A DNA stretch of 64,000 nt from Yanghanlia sp047501535 (GCF_047501535.1 NZ_JAZDRJ010000002.1:124001-188000), one strand, 5' to 3'; counted from the first letter of the stretch, positions 33,985 through 43,398 are shown. Translations and numbers: made by a program. Notes: a model not told the origin generated them from the sequence alone.

Positions 33985-35013
33985 ATGCAAAAAAACAAGC
34001 GGCGCCCCACGCTGGCAGACGTCGCGCGCCTTGCCGGCGTGTCGTTGGGCAGCGCGTCAAGGGCATTGTCTGTTCCTGATCAGGTCAAGCCCAGCACCTT
34101 AGACAAAGTGCAGCAGGCCATCATACAACTTGGCTATATCCGCGACGGCACGGCGCGGGCGCTGGCATCACGCCGCACTCACACCATTGGCGCCATCTAC
34201 CCCACCCTGAACAACCCGATTTTTGCGCATTCAACCCACTCACTTCAGCAAACCCTCTGGGGGCATGGCTATCAGCTGCTGATTGCCAGCCACGAATACC
34301 ATCTTGACGACGAATTGGCCGTCACCCAGGCCACGCTGGAACGCGGTATCGACGGGCTGATCATGGTCGGAACAGACCATAGCGAGGCAATATTCAGCCT
34401 GCTGGAACGATGGAAACTTCCGCATGTGCTGACATGGTCCACAGATGATTCTTCTTACCCCCATTGCGTGGGGATTTCCAACTTTCAGGCTGCGTTTGAT
34501 TTGGGCCAGAAAGTGCTGGAATACGGCCACCGTCGTATTGCGATTTGCGGCGGCGACATTGCGCGGAACGAACGCGCACGCGGCAGGCGCAACGGCGTAT
34601 TGGCCGCCATGGCCGAACAGGGGCTGACAGTTCCTGATAAATGGCTGATTGAAGCCGCGTTTTCCTATCAGGGGGGGCGTGACGGGTTCCGCCATTTGTG
34701 GAGCCTCGAAGACAAACCCACGGCTATCGTTTTCGGCACGGATCTGCAAGCGATTGGCGCTTTATACGAAGCACGTAAAATGGGGCTGAGTATCCCCCGG
34801 GACGTCTCCATTCTGGGCTTTGACGGCATTGAAGAAGGAAAACTCATGCAACCTTCCTTGGCGACTGTCGGCCTGCCCGCGCACGAAATCGGCCGTTTGG
34901 CTGCAAAGCGCATCATCGACCTGATAGAAGGCCGCGAGCCGCCTCCAGCGACCCCGCTGCCCCACACGCTTTTATTGCGAGACAGCTTAGGCCGCATCGA
35001 CCCTCAACCATGA
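33985..35013 (+). CDS. LacI-family transcriptional regulator
   Basis: 342 residues, GGGAGA upstream of the ATG. The N-terminal helix-turn-helix PTLADVARLAGVSLGSASRAL and hinge region (GYIRDGTARALASRRTHTIG) are followed by a periplasmic-binding-like sensor domain: IYPTLNNPIFA, DGLIMVGTD, the R-I-A-I-C-G-G segment and ISILGFDGIEEG (seen as VSILGFDG). It is divergent from the Liv-type transport and dehydrogenase operon, and two perfect palindromes lie in the shared gap, so it very likely represses that operon and itself until the substrate or a derivative binds. Confidence 0.94.
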   Translation: MQKNKRRPTLADVARLAGVSLGSASRALSVPDQVKPSTLDKVQQAIIQLGYIRDGTARALASRRTHTIGAIYPTLNNPIFAHSTHSLQQTLWGHGYQLLIASHEYHLDDELAVTQATLERGIDGLIMVGTDHSEAIFSLLERWKLPHVLTWSTDDSSYPHCVGISNFQAAFDLGQKVLEYGHRRIAICGGDIARNERARGRRNGVLAAMAEQGLTVPDKWLIEAAFSYQGGRDGFRHLWSLEDKPTAIVFGTDLQAIGALYEARKMGLSIPRDVSILGFDGIEEGKLMQPSLATVGLPAHEIGRLAAKRIIDLIEGREPPPATPLPHTLLLRDSLGRIDPQP

Positions 35014-35108
35014 GCCTTACCACTAACTTATATAGCCTTCCCGCCATCCCCCCACCTCCCCCCGCACGTGCTGCATAATGTTTGCTGTAAAGCAGCCATT
35101 TAATAGCA

Positions 35109-36080
35109 ATGACCACACAAACCGGAAAAAAACGCAGCCAGAAGACTGAAGCGGAAGCCGGGCGGCGCAAGCGCCGGGGGTTTTCTCCGTGGCCGATCGC
35201 CGCCAGCGTGGTGGCAGTGCTGCTGTATGTGTTCTACCCGCAGATCAGCGCGGTGCTGCCGGGGCTGGAAGACGACAGCGTGCGCAATATTGCGGCAGTG
35301 GCGGTTTTCTATTCCTTTGGCTGGTTGCTGGGCCATACCTTCCGGGCCATTGTGACTCGCAAGGGCAAGGCGGCGGGGCGGCGCAAAGTGCCTCGCCTTC
35401 TGAGCGAGCTGGTATCGGTCACGCTGTTCACCATTGCCACCATGTTGTCGATCGGGCTGCTGATCGGCAAGTCGTCGGGCGGCGTGCTGGCCAGTTCCGG
35501 CCTGATTATCGCTATTCTGGGGTTTGCCATCCGCAACGTGCTGGCCGACGTACTGGCTGGCATTGCCTTGGGGTTGGAAGCCCCGTTCCGTATCGGCGAC
35601 TGGGTGGAGTTCGATTCGGTCACCACCGGCCGTGTCACGGAAATCGGCTGGCGCACTACCCGTATTCTTACGGCGGACGACACCTACATGATTCTGCCCA
35701 ACAGCCAGATTTCGCGGCAGATGCTGACCAATTACAGCGCCCCCAGAAAGCACTACCAAGCCAGTGTGCAAATCACCCTGCGCCACCGCATTCCTGTTAC
35801 CCAGGCCAAAGCCCTGCTAAAAGAAGCCGCCCAGATAGCGTTTGAGAACCCCGGCATGGTGGCCACGCAAAAGCCCATTGTGCGCGCCACCAGCTATGGC
35901 GCCGAGGGCATTACCTACACCCTTAAGTATTGGGTGTCGAACTTCGCCTTCGACCTGGAATGCCGCGACGCCATGCTGGCCGCCATCGACAGCACCCTGC
36001 GTGAGCACGATGCCCTGCCCACCATAGAGCGTGTCAGGCTGGTGGTGGGCGAAGACAAAGTCGTTAGAAGCAATGACTAG
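35109..36080 (+). CDS. Small-conductance mechanosensitive channel family protein (MscS)
   Basis: 323 residues, inner membrane. A basic N-terminus (KKRSQKTEAEAGRRKRRGF), four or so helices to about residue 150, then the pore-lining TM3 and MscS signature GIALGLEAPFRIGDWVEF, followed by the beta domain (GRVTEIGWRTTRILTADDTYMILPNS) and a C-terminal alpha/beta domain. These channels release solutes upon hypo-osmotic shock. A monocistronic plus-strand gene whose stop overlaps the convergent Bug receptor gene stop by a few bases. Probably housekeeping. Confidence 0.92.
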   Translation: MTTQTGKKRSQKTEAEAGRRKRRGFSPWPIAASVVAVLLYVFYPQISAVLPGLEDDSVRNIAAVAVFYSFGWLLGHTFRAIVTRKGKAAGRRKVPRLLSELVSVTLFTIATMLSIGLLIGKSSGGVLASSGLIIAILGFAIRNVLADVLAGIALGLEAPFRIGDWVEFDSVTTGRVTEIGWRTTRILTADDTYMILPNSQISRQMLTNYSAPRKHYQASVQITLRHRIPVTQAKALLKEAAQIAFENPGMVATQKPIVRATSYGAEGITYTLKYWVSNFAFDLECRDAMLAAIDSTLREHDALPTIERVRLVVGEDKVVRSND

Positions 36081-37054
36081 TTCAGCGTGATGTTGGTGTC
36101 GCGAATAATATCGGCATAGACCTTGGCTTCGGCTTCCAGGAAGGGGCCGAACTCTGCGCGCGGCATGCCACCGGGAATCAGGCCCATGGATTCGATCTTT
36201 TCACGTACGTCCGGCATTTTCAGGATTTCCTGCGCTTGGGCGGTGAACTTGTCGGCAATGGCTTCGGGCGTGCCCTTGGGCATGAACAAGGCAAACCAGC
36301 CACGCGGTTCGAACGAATGCATGCCCAGTTCTTTCAGGGTGGGCACGTCGGGCAGCCAGGAAAGGCGTTCGGGGCCGGTAACAGCCAGCAGCTTGAACTT
36401 GGGCAGGTGCTGGCGCGACGAACCGGCGTCAAAGAACGTGGCGGTGAGCTGGTCGCCCATCATGGCGGTCATCAGTGGCGCGGCGCCCTGGTAGGGAACG
36501 TGGGTCAGTTCGGTACCGGCTTGCAGGTTCAGCAACGCGCCCTGCAAGTGCGACGATGTGCCTGCGCCATAGGTGCCGTAAGTATGGTTGCCGGGCTCGC
36601 TCTTCACGTATGCAATCAGTTCAGGCAGGGTGTTGGCCGGAATGCTCTGAGGCACGGCCAGCACGCTGGTACTGACTGCAACTTGCGTGAGAGGGATGAA
36701 ATCCTTCAACGGGTCGTAAGGCAGGTTCATGAGGGAAATCTGCTGAACCATGGCCGTGATGGAAAACAACACGGTATAGCCATCGGGTTCAGCCTTGGCC
36801 ACCTGGTTGGCGCCAATGGTGCCGCCCGCACCCGAGCGGTTTTCAACAATCATGGGCTGCTTCCACTCTTCCTGGAATTTCTGCGCCATCATGCGCGCCA
36901 GAATGTCGGTGGCGCCGCCTGCGGGGTAAGGCACGATCAGGCGGATGGGTTTGTCCGGGTAGTTGGCGGCGGCGTCCTGCGCGATGGCGGGAGCGGCGCT
37001 CAGCATGGCTGCACAACCTAAAAGGGCGGCTGTACGGCGTACGAGTTTCAACAT
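36077..37054 (-). CDS. Bug-family (TctC) periplasmic solute-binding protein
   Basis: 325 residues with a signal peptide (LVRRTAALLGCAAMLSAAPAIAQ, cleavage near 25). IRLIVPYPAGGATDILARMMAQKF and IVENRSGAGGTIGANQVAKAEPDG are the Bug carboxylate-binding motifs. The second orphan Bug receptor in the window; it shares the pattern but not close identity with the one at 23.4-24.4 kb. No TctAB genes adjoin, though an acyl-CoA ligase and thiolase follow upstream on the same strand, so it may bring in an acid that the ligase activates (inference only). Confidence 0.92.
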   Translation of the reverse strand: MLKLVRRTAALLGCAAMLSAAPAIAQDAAANYPDKPIRLIVPYPAGGATDILARMMAQKFQEEWKQPMIVENRSGAGGTIGANQVAKAEPDGYTVLFSITAMVQQISLMNLPYDPLKDFIPLTQVAVSTSVLAVPQSIPANTLPELIAYVKSEPGNHTYGTYGAGTSSHLQGALLNLQAGTELTHVPYQGAAPLMTAMMGDQLTATFFDAGSSRQHLPKFKLLAVTGPERLSWLPDVPTLKELGMHSFEPRGWFALFMPKGTPEAIADKFTAQAQEILKMPDVREKIESMGLIPGGMPRAEFGPFLEAEAKVYADIIRDTNITLN

Positions 37055-37170
37055 TGTTGTCTCCTTTGGTTTATAGCGTGTAATAACAAGATTCTTCAGT
37101 ACCTCTGCAGCATCCGGGCTTGTCCTACCCTGTTATCCGCCCGTGTATCCGGGTATCAATACCCAAAGAA

Positions 37171-38886
37171 TCAAGCCGTGGCGCTCGATTCCGTACTCCG
37201 TTTGTTTTCCTGTTCCTGCAGTTCGCGCCACATGATTTTCCCCGTGCCGGATTTCGCCAATTCCTTCACAAAGCGCACTTCTCGCGGCGCCTTGTAGACG
37301 GCCATGCGCTCGCGGGCCCAATCGATGATGTCCTGCTCGCTGACTTCGCCTTCATGAGACGGGTTCAGCACGACCAAGGCCACCACCGATTCACCCCGTT
37401 TGGCATCGGGCTTACCAATGATGCAGGCTTCATAAACGGCGGGGTGTTCGTACATCATGGCCTCGACTTCGGCGGGCCACACTTTGTACCCAGAAACGTT
37501 AATCATGCGCTTGAGGCGGTCGCGCATGAAGAAATAGCCTTCTTCATCTACCAGGGCAAGGTCGCCGGTGCGAAAGAATTGTTTACCGTCCAGCTCAATG
37601 AAGGCGGCGCGTGTTGCTGCCTCGTTGCGCCAGTACGCTTTCATGACTTGGGGGCCGCGTGTGACCAGTTCTCCGACTTCCCCTTGGGGCAGTTCCTGCA
37701 AGGTGGCCGGGTCGATAATGCGCGATTCCACGCTTTGGGTGGGTATGCCCAGGCACTGGCGTTTGCCCCGGTGCATGGGGTTGGCGTGGAGAAAGGCTGC
37801 GGTTTCGGTCAGCCCATAGGCTTCGTTGTAGCTCAGGCCGAAACGCTCGGCGAGCATGGCCGCCACGCTTTCTGGCATGGCAGCCCCGCCGCCCGACAGC
37901 ATGGCCAGGCTGGAGAGGTCGCGGGTTTGCGCACTGGGCTGGGCGAAGAATTCCAGCACCATGGCGGGCGGGGCTGTCCAGGCGGTGACGCGACAGCGTT
38001 CCACCAGTTCGACGGCTTGGGCCGCATTCCAACGGGGCATCAGCACGATGGTGGCGCCCAGGGTGAGCGGCATGTTCATACCGTTTTGCATGCCCAGCAT
38101 ATGGAATAACGGCGCCACCGCGAGGAACACGGAATCGACATTCAACCCCCGCCAGACCTGCGAGGCCAGATTAGACGCCAGCATGGTGGAATGGCTGTGG
38201 TAACACCCTTTGGGGTGGCCGGTGGTGCCAGAGGTATAAGGCAGAACCGCCAGGTCATCCGGGCCAACCCCGGTTTCCTGAACCGCGCCCTGCCAGGCCA
38301 GCGCTTGTGCGAAAGCGTAGATGTCAGGGTGGGAAGCCGGTTCAGTGGCGCAGCGCATGGCTTCGGGAAGGTCTTGAATGCCTTCGGGTGTCAGCCCCGC
38401 TGTATACCCGTAAGTAATCAGCGACTCCAGGTGGGCGCCGCCTGCGCTTTTCAGCAAGGGCTGTACATGCGGCAACAAGTCTTGCGCCACAAACGCCACG
38501 CGGGCACCGCTGTCTTCTGCGTAGTATTGGACTTCCAACAAGGTAGACATGGGGTTGACCGGCACGATGGCCGCCCCCGCGCGCAAGGTGGCGAAATATG
38601 CCATCACGAATTCGGGGCTGTTCTGGCTCATTAGCAGGACACGATCCCCGCGCTGCACGCCAAGCTCTTGCTGCAGCCATGCGGCCATGGCTTCCACGCT
38701 GTTGTGCAGTTCGGCATAGCTGATTTCGCGTTGGCAGAAAATCAGAGCAGGCTTATTGGGGTAGCGCTGCGCAGCCGTCAACAGGTAGTGGTTCAGCGTG
38801 ACCTGGGGAACGCGCAGTTCCTCAGGGACGCCTTTCGGCCAGAATTGGTTCTTCCGCATGGGTTGCACCATGGTTGTTGTCTCCAT
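37171..38886 (-). CDS. AMP-dependent acyl-CoA synthetase (fatty-acid/aryl-CoA ligase)
   Basis: 571 residues. ANL-superfamily motifs are all present: LPYTSGTTGHPKGCYHSHS (P-loop, about residues 217-235), YNEAYGLTETAAF (A5), FFRTGDLALVDEEGYFFMRDR (A7/A8 hinge) and the C-terminal catalytic lysine in AKSGTGKIMWREL. It joins a carboxylic acid to CoA via an acyl-adenylate. A start five codons later (38871) has GGAGA at better spacing and may be the true one. It follows a thiolase gene after 48 bases and both lie under an AraC-type regulator gene, suggesting an acid-degradation operon; chain type unknown. Confidence 0.9.
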   Translation of the reverse strand: METTTMVQPMRKNQFWPKGVPEELRVPQVTLNHYLLTAAQRYPNKPALIFCQREISYAELHNSVEAMAAWLQQELGVQRGDRVLLMSQNSPEFVMAYFATLRAGAAIVPVNPMSTLLEVQYYAEDSGARVAFVAQDLLPHVQPLLKSAGGAHLESLITYGYTAGLTPEGIQDLPEAMRCATEPASHPDIYAFAQALAWQGAVQETGVGPDDLAVLPYTSGTTGHPKGCYHSHSTMLASNLASQVWRGLNVDSVFLAVAPLFHMLGMQNGMNMPLTLGATIVLMPRWNAAQAVELVERCRVTAWTAPPAMVLEFFAQPSAQTRDLSSLAMLSGGGAAMPESVAAMLAERFGLSYNEAYGLTETAAFLHANPMHRGKRQCLGIPTQSVESRIIDPATLQELPQGEVGELVTRGPQVMKAYWRNEAATRAAFIELDGKQFFRTGDLALVDEEGYFFMRDRLKRMINVSGYKVWPAEVEAMMYEHPAVYEACIIGKPDAKRGESVVALVVLNPSHEGEVSEQDIIDWARERMAVYKAPREVRFVKELAKSGTGKIMWRELQEQENKRSTESSATA

Positions 38887-38934
38887 TACAACTTTTATTA
38901 CTTCAAATGCTGCCCGCGTTGCCGCAGGCTGGTT

Positions 38935-40128
38935 TCATACCCGCTGGTAAAGCGTGACGACACAGGCCCCGCCCAACCCGAGGTTGTGCTGCAGGGCCAG
39001 CCGCGCGCCTTCTACCTGGCGTTGGTCTGCGGTGCCGCGCAGCTGCGATACCAGCTCATAGCATTGGGCCAAGCCGGTTGCCCCCAGCGGGTGACCTTTG
39101 GAAAGCAGCCCGCCCGATGGGTTGGTGACGATACGCCCGCCATAGGTGTTGTCGCCATCCAGAATGAATTGCTCGGCAGTGCCTGGCGGCGTCAGGCCCA
39201 GGGCTTCGTAGGTGATGAGCTCATTAACGCTGAAGCAGTCGTGCAGTTCAACGACATCTAAGTCTTCGGGGCCAATGCCGGCCGTTTCGTAAACCTGAGT
39301 GGCGGCGGCAACTGTGATGTCGTAGCCCACCAACTTGCGCATATCACCGGAATCGAAGGTGCCGGCGGTGTCGGTGGTCATGGCTTGGGCGGCAATGATG
39401 ACGCGGGTATCCAGCCCGTGCTTTTTGGCGAAGGCCGGTGAGCAGACGATGGCCGCCGCTGCGCCACAGGTGGGCGGGCAGCACTGGTAGCGGGTAATGG
39501 GCCCGAACACGGTGGGCGAAGCCATGACTTCATCCAGCGTGAGTTTGTTACGGAACACGGCCAAAGGGTTCCGGGCGGCATGCTGACGCGCCTTAACCGA
39601 AATGCGACCGAAGGTGTCGGCACGGATGCCGTACTGCTTGATGTAATCTTGCCCGGCTCCACCGAAGAACTGCGCCGCGCGCGGTGCGGCGGGGTCGAAG
39701 CCTTGCGTTTTCTCCATGCTATCAATGAAGCGCTGCATGGGCGAGGGGCGGTCGTCGTACGTGCTTTTCAGCGCGCCGGGCACCATTTGTTCGAAACCCA
39801 CCGCGAGCGCGCATTCCACCAGGCCGCCGGCCACCGCCTGGCGCGCCAGGAACAAGGCGCTGGAGCCTGTGGAGCAGTTATTGTTGACGTTGAAAACGGG
39901 AATGCCGCTCAGGCCCACCCCGTACAGGGCGGCTTGCCCGGCCGTGGAGTCGCCGTAGACATAGCCTGCGTAAGCCTGTTCCACCAGGGAATAACCCAGG
40001 CCCGCGTCGTCCAGCGCCAGCTGGGCGGCCTGGGCGCCCATGACTGGGTAGGCATCGCTGGTTCCCGGCTTGGTGAAGGGAATCATCCCCACCCCGACCA
40101 CATGAACGGGGCGCTCACTGGCAGACAT
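38935..40128 (-). CDS. Thiolase-family protein (SCP2/lipid-transfer type)
   Basis: 397 residues. The nucleophilic cysteine is at about residue 85 in FNVNNNCSTGSSALFLARQ, and the C-terminal half has the thiolase H in GGLLSKGHPLGATGLAQCYE and the second Cys region GGACVV. The N-N-N-C-S-T-G-S form and VELHDCFSVNELITYEALGL (H-D-C-F) are typical of the SCP2-thiolase subgroup that acts on branched or sterol side-chain acyl-CoAs. With the CoA ligase it would form a beta-oxidation-like pair, although no dehydrogenase or hydratase is present here. Confidence 0.9.
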   Translation of the reverse strand: MSASERPVHVVGVGMIPFTKPGTSDAYPVMGAQAAQLALDDAGLGYSLVEQAYAGYVYGDSTAGQAALYGVGLSGIPVFNVNNNCSTGSSALFLARQAVAGGLVECALAVGFEQMVPGALKSTYDDRPSPMQRFIDSMEKTQGFDPAAPRAAQFFGGAGQDYIKQYGIRADTFGRISVKARQHAARNPLAVFRNKLTLDEVMASPTVFGPITRYQCCPPTCGAAAAIVCSPAFAKKHGLDTRVIIAAQAMTTDTAGTFDSGDMRKLVGYDITVAAATQVYETAGIGPEDLDVVELHDCFSVNELITYEALGLTPPGTAEQFILDGDNTYGGRIVTNPSGGLLSKGHPLGATGLAQCYELVSQLRGTADQRQVEGARLALQHNLGLGGACVVTLYQRV

Positions 40129-40201
40129 GTCTCACTCCTGACTGTATTTATTTGCTAGTCAGTATCGGACGCTGCCCGTGCATAACCAATCGCTAATCAA
40201 T

Positions 40202-41263
40202 TCAATCTGAGTGGCAAAAAGTGACACCTGGGTTGGGGACTTGGTGTGCGTCTCGATAGGCGCCGGGCGATAACCCCGTCCAGGCTTTGAAGGCGCGATG
40301 GAACGTACTGGCTTCTGAAAAGCCCACCTTACTGGCAATTTCTGCCAACGATAACTCAGACCGCACCAGGTACTCGACAGCAACGTCGCGGCGCAAGGCG
40401 TCTTTCACCTGTTGGTAGCCATAGCCTTCTCGCCGCAGGCGGCGGCGCAGGGTTTGCGGCGTGGTGGCCAGCATGCGGCTGACCTCTTCCAGAGTCGGCA
40501 TCTCTTCTGATAGATAACGCCTTAACACCCGGCGGATTCTTTCTGTGGAACTGGCCTGATCCCGGTAGCGCAACAGCAGGCATTCCGGCACCTGCTTAAG
40601 AAATTCTTCCACGCTCTGGCTGTTTTGCACAATGGGTAAATCCAGCCATTTGGCGTCGAAACGCAGGCCGCAATCGTCGTTTTCCAGGCGAATGGGCGCT
40701 TGAAACAACTGCGACGCTTCGCTACGCGGCACTTTGAAACTCGACTGGTAAACCACTTCCGAAACAGGAATACGCCGCGCCACCAGCCAGCACATCACCC
40801 CATACCCAAGGAATACAAAAGCGCGCGCCCCATAGTGTTGAGGGTTCTTCAGCGAACCGCGTGGTGACAGGCGCACATAGGCTACGCCGTTACTGACTTG
40901 CAAGCGGGGTGCGAAATCCGGCAGCAAAGCGTGGTAGTAGCGCAGGCCATGGCGTAAGGCCTGCCCCAAAAACGGCTGGGTGGCCATGAAACGACAGGCG
41001 GTGGCCAGCGTTCCCAAGGGTACAGGTTGCGAGCACAAGCCCCAAAGTTCGTCGCGCCGGCCGCGCACCATCAGCCGCATGAGCCGCGCAAACTGCCGCT
41101 GTGTGACCCGCGCCAGATCCGACCTCAGCAAGGCGGGGCTGATGCCGGCCCGTGTCAGCAAGGCTTCGCGCTGGGCGCGATCCTCGATTCCACTCACGAT
41201 CTGTATGACCTGATGAATGGATATGGTGTGCTGAATGATGGGCGAGTTGGATTCATATGACAT
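40202..41263 (-). CDS. AraC-family transcriptional regulator (arabinose-binding-like N-terminal domain)
   Basis: 353 residues if started at ATG 41263 (MSYESNSPIIQHTISIHQV); an ATG 32 codons upstream (41359) is also in frame and cannot be excluded. The N-terminal half is of the OruR/ArgR-like Arabinose_bd type (LARVTQRQFARLMRLMVRGRRDELWGLC), and the C-terminal half has two AraC helix-turn-helices: PTLEEVSRMLATTPQTLRRRL and LSLAEIASKVGFSEASTFHRAFKAWTG. It is upstream of the thiolase and CoA ligase on the same strand and likely activates them. Three 17-base repeats lie upstream of it. Confidence 0.88.
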   Translation of the reverse strand: MSYESNSPIIQHTISIHQVIQIVSGIEDRAQREALLTRAGISPALLRSDLARVTQRQFARLMRLMVRGRRDELWGLCSQPVPLGTLATACRFMATQPFLGQALRHGLRYYHALLPDFAPRLQVSNGVAYVRLSPRGSLKNPQHYGARAFVFLGYGVMCWLVARRIPVSEVVYQSSFKVPRSEASQLFQAPIRLENDDCGLRFDAKWLDLPIVQNSQSVEEFLKQVPECLLLRYRDQASSTERIRRVLRRYLSEEMPTLEEVSRMLATTPQTLRRRLRREGYGYQQVKDALRRDVAVEYLVRSELSLAEIASKVGFSEASTFHRAFKAWTGLSPGAYRDAHQVPNPGVTFCHSD

Positions 41264-41383
41264 GAGAACTTGCCTGCAAGAAAACGGCTGCAACCCACCA
41301 GCAGCCATGCGTTGCATAGCGAGAGTGTTACAGTGTTTGACTGCCTGCCATGGTAACACCCGAGCATTACAAGCGGCAGAATG

Positions 41384-41434
41384 TGACAGTCGGGCGGCCC
41401 TGACAGTTGGGGGACCCAGACAGTTGTTCAGCCC
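41384..41434. repeat. Three tandem 17-base direct repeats
   Basis: Units begin at 41384, 41401 and 41418 and read TGACAGTCGGGCGGCCC, TGACAGTTGGGGGACCC and AGACAGTTGTTCAGCCC: the first seven bases and the final CCC are kept. They lie between the divergent AraC-type gene and pabB. AraC-family monomers recognise half-sites of about 17 bases in direct orientation. Confidence 0.65.
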
Positions 41435-41503
41435 GCAATGCCAGGGCGTGAATCGCTGCTACGATATGCCCTCGGAATACGGCCACTGGCACTGAACCCA
41501 CCC

Positions 41504-42988
41504 ATGCTTGCCCTTTGCGACCTTCACCCGCTGCCGTATCAGGCAGACCCCGACGCTTATTTTGCGCGTATTCACAGCCGGCCCGGCGCCGTCTTGCTGG
41601 ACAGCGGGCGCCCGGTGGCCGACCGGGGTCGCTTCGATATTCTGAGCGCATGGCCACTGGAAACGTTTGGGCCGCAGGCGGGTGAGCCGGGCACGGCTTT
41701 TTTTGAGCGCGTGCGAAGTCGTATGGCGGCTTTGGCCCCGGCGGGCTTTGCATCGGGCGTTGAGCTGCCCTTCGCAGGCGGCCTGCTGGGCTATCTGGCC
41801 TATGACTTTGGCCGCCGCCTGGAAGCGTATACCCAAGCTGACGGTGCGGTGGACGACTTACAGCTGCCTGATGCCCACCTGGGTTTGTACGACTGGTCGT
41901 TAACGAGCGACCATCTGGCCCGCGCCAGCTATCTGGTTTTCCATCCGGCCTGCCCCGCCGAAAAGCGCCGGCAATTGGTGGCGTTGTTTGAGGCGCCGCA
42001 AGGGGCGGTGCACGACTCGGGATTGGGCTCTGATTTAGGTTCAGGTTTGGATTCCGGTTCAGGCTCGAGCTCGCGCTTGGATGGGGCGGCGGTGCCAGTA
42101 GGCTTTCAGTCTGTGGCTCGCACTGAAGTGGAAGCTGCACCGTTCACACTGCTGGGCGACTTTCAGCCCACCATCAGCCGCAACACCTACCGGCAGGCCA
42201 TTGAGCGGATTCACGCCTATATCCGGGCGGGTGATTGCTACCAGGTGAATTACACCCAGCGTTTCCAGGCCGACTATCGGGGCGACCCCTGGGCGGCCTA
42301 CCGGGCGCTGCGCCGGGCCTGCGCCACTCCTTTTGCGGGCTACCTGAACCTGGGGGGCGATAACGCCATTCTCAGCCTGTCGCCCGAACGCTTCATCCGC
42401 CTGCAAGAAGGGCGGATCGAAGCCCGCCCGATTAAAGGCACACGCCCGCGCAGCAGCGACCCGACGCAAGACCAGGCGCTGGCCCAAGCGCTGTGCGCCA
42501 GCGCCAAAGACCGCGCTGAAAACCTGATGATTGTGGATTTGCTGCGTAACGATATTGGCCGCTCCAGCCGCGTGGGTTCGGTGCGGGTGCCGGAACTGTT
42601 CAGCCTGGAAAGCTACCCAAACGTGCATCACCTGGTGAGCAGTGTGGAAGCGGAACTCGCCCCGGGCCTGGACGCCTTCGACCTGCTGGCCGGCAGCTTC
42701 CCCGGCGGCTCCATTACCGGCGCGCCCAAAATCCGCGCCATGCAGATTATCGACGAGCTCGAACCCCACCGCCGCAGCCTGTACTGCGGCTCCCTGCTTT
42801 ATATCGACACCCGCGGCAATATGGACAGTTCCATCACCATCCGCAGCATGCTCGCCCGCAACGGCCGCATCAGCTGCTGGGCGGGCGGTGGCATTGTCAT
42901 GGATTCAAATTGGGAAGACGAATACCAGGAATCCCTGGATAAAGTGCAAGTGCTGTTGAACGCGCTGCAGGGCGACGTTCACCGGTAG
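41504..42988 (+). CDS. pabB: Aminodeoxychorismate synthase component I
   Basis: 494 residues from the ATG at 41504, which aligns with the E. coli PabB N-terminus (pattern YFARIHSRPGAVLLDSGR); an ATG 22 codons upstream at 41438 is also open. The chorismate-binding domain is complete: GDCYQVNYTQRF, FAGYLNLGG, SLSPERFI, ARPIKGTRPR, ENLMIVDLLRNDIGR, and SFPGGSITGAPKIRAMQIIDELEP, which favours PabB over TrpE. It makes 4-amino-4-deoxychorismate for folate. A Gly/Ser/Asp-rich low-complexity linker sits around residues 170-192. PabA and PabC are not in the window. Expressed alone. Confidence 0.93.
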   Translation: MLALCDLHPLPYQADPDAYFARIHSRPGAVLLDSGRPVADRGRFDILSAWPLETFGPQAGEPGTAFFERVRSRMAALAPAGFASGVELPFAGGLLGYLAYDFGRRLEAYTQADGAVDDLQLPDAHLGLYDWSLTSDHLARASYLVFHPACPAEKRRQLVALFEAPQGAVHDSGLGSDLGSGLDSGSGSSSRLDGAAVPVGFQSVARTEVEAAPFTLLGDFQPTISRNTYRQAIERIHAYIRAGDCYQVNYTQRFQADYRGDPWAAYRALRRACATPFAGYLNLGGDNAILSLSPERFIRLQEGRIEARPIKGTRPRSSDPTQDQALAQALCASAKDRAENLMIVDLLRNDIGRSSRVGSVRVPELFSLESYPNVHHLVSSVEAELAPGLDAFDLLAGSFPGGSITGAPKIRAMQIIDELEPHRRSLYCGSLLYIDTRGNMDSSITIRSMLARNGRISCWAGGGIVMDSNWEDEYQESLDKVQVLLNALQGDVHR

Positions 42989-42996
42989 TCGCGAGC

Positions 42997-43389
42997 TTAG
43001 TGCGTCAGCGTCATTTGGGCGATGTAACCAGACCGGGTTTCCCCTGCTGACTTCGCCCTTTGGTCGAGCAAAGCGAGAATGCGTCGGGGCAGCGTGATAT
43101 TCACGCGCTCCGTCGTGTCATCAATAAGTGCCGGATCGACCTCGGCAATGGCCCAGATCCAGCCTTCGTATTCGCCGGTTTTTTGCAGATCGGTGATGCT
43201 GGAAGGCTTGGGAATAGTTTCACCACTGCTTATGGCTTCCTCAATCCAAAGAGCAATCGCTTCCTTGGCATTTTCTATGGCCTGATCAATCCCCTCGTCG
43301 GCAGCAGAAAAACAACCGGGGAGATCGGGCACGACAACGCCCCACGCAGTCGTGTCAGAGCCGGGCTCGATAACAATGGGGTATTTCAT
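42997..43389 (-). CDS. hicB: HicB-type antitoxin
   Basis: 130 residues. The N-terminal half is the HicB partial RNase-H-like fold (YPIVIEPGSDTTAWGVVVPDLPGCFSAADE, then AIENAKEAIALWIE); the C-terminal half RVNITLPRRILALLDQRAKSAGETRSGYIAQM is a ribbon-helix-helix DNA-binding domain. HicB neutralises HicA and represses the operon. It is second in the operon, nine bases after hicA, the usual HicAB order. Convergent with pabB, separated by 8 bases. Confidence 0.93.
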   Translation of the reverse strand: MKYPIVIEPGSDTTAWGVVVPDLPGCFSAADEGIDQAIENAKEAIALWIEEAISSGETIPKPSSITDLQKTGEYEGWIWAIAEVDPALIDDTTERVNITLPRRILALLDQRAKSAGETRSGYIAQMTLTH

Positions 43390-43398
43390 TTGATCTCC

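Noticed and set aside
37120..38109. 329-codon open frame on the plus strand, antisense to the acyl-CoA ligase
   Set aside because: The opposite strand carries a complete ANL enzyme with all motifs; this frame has none and is a high-GC shadow.
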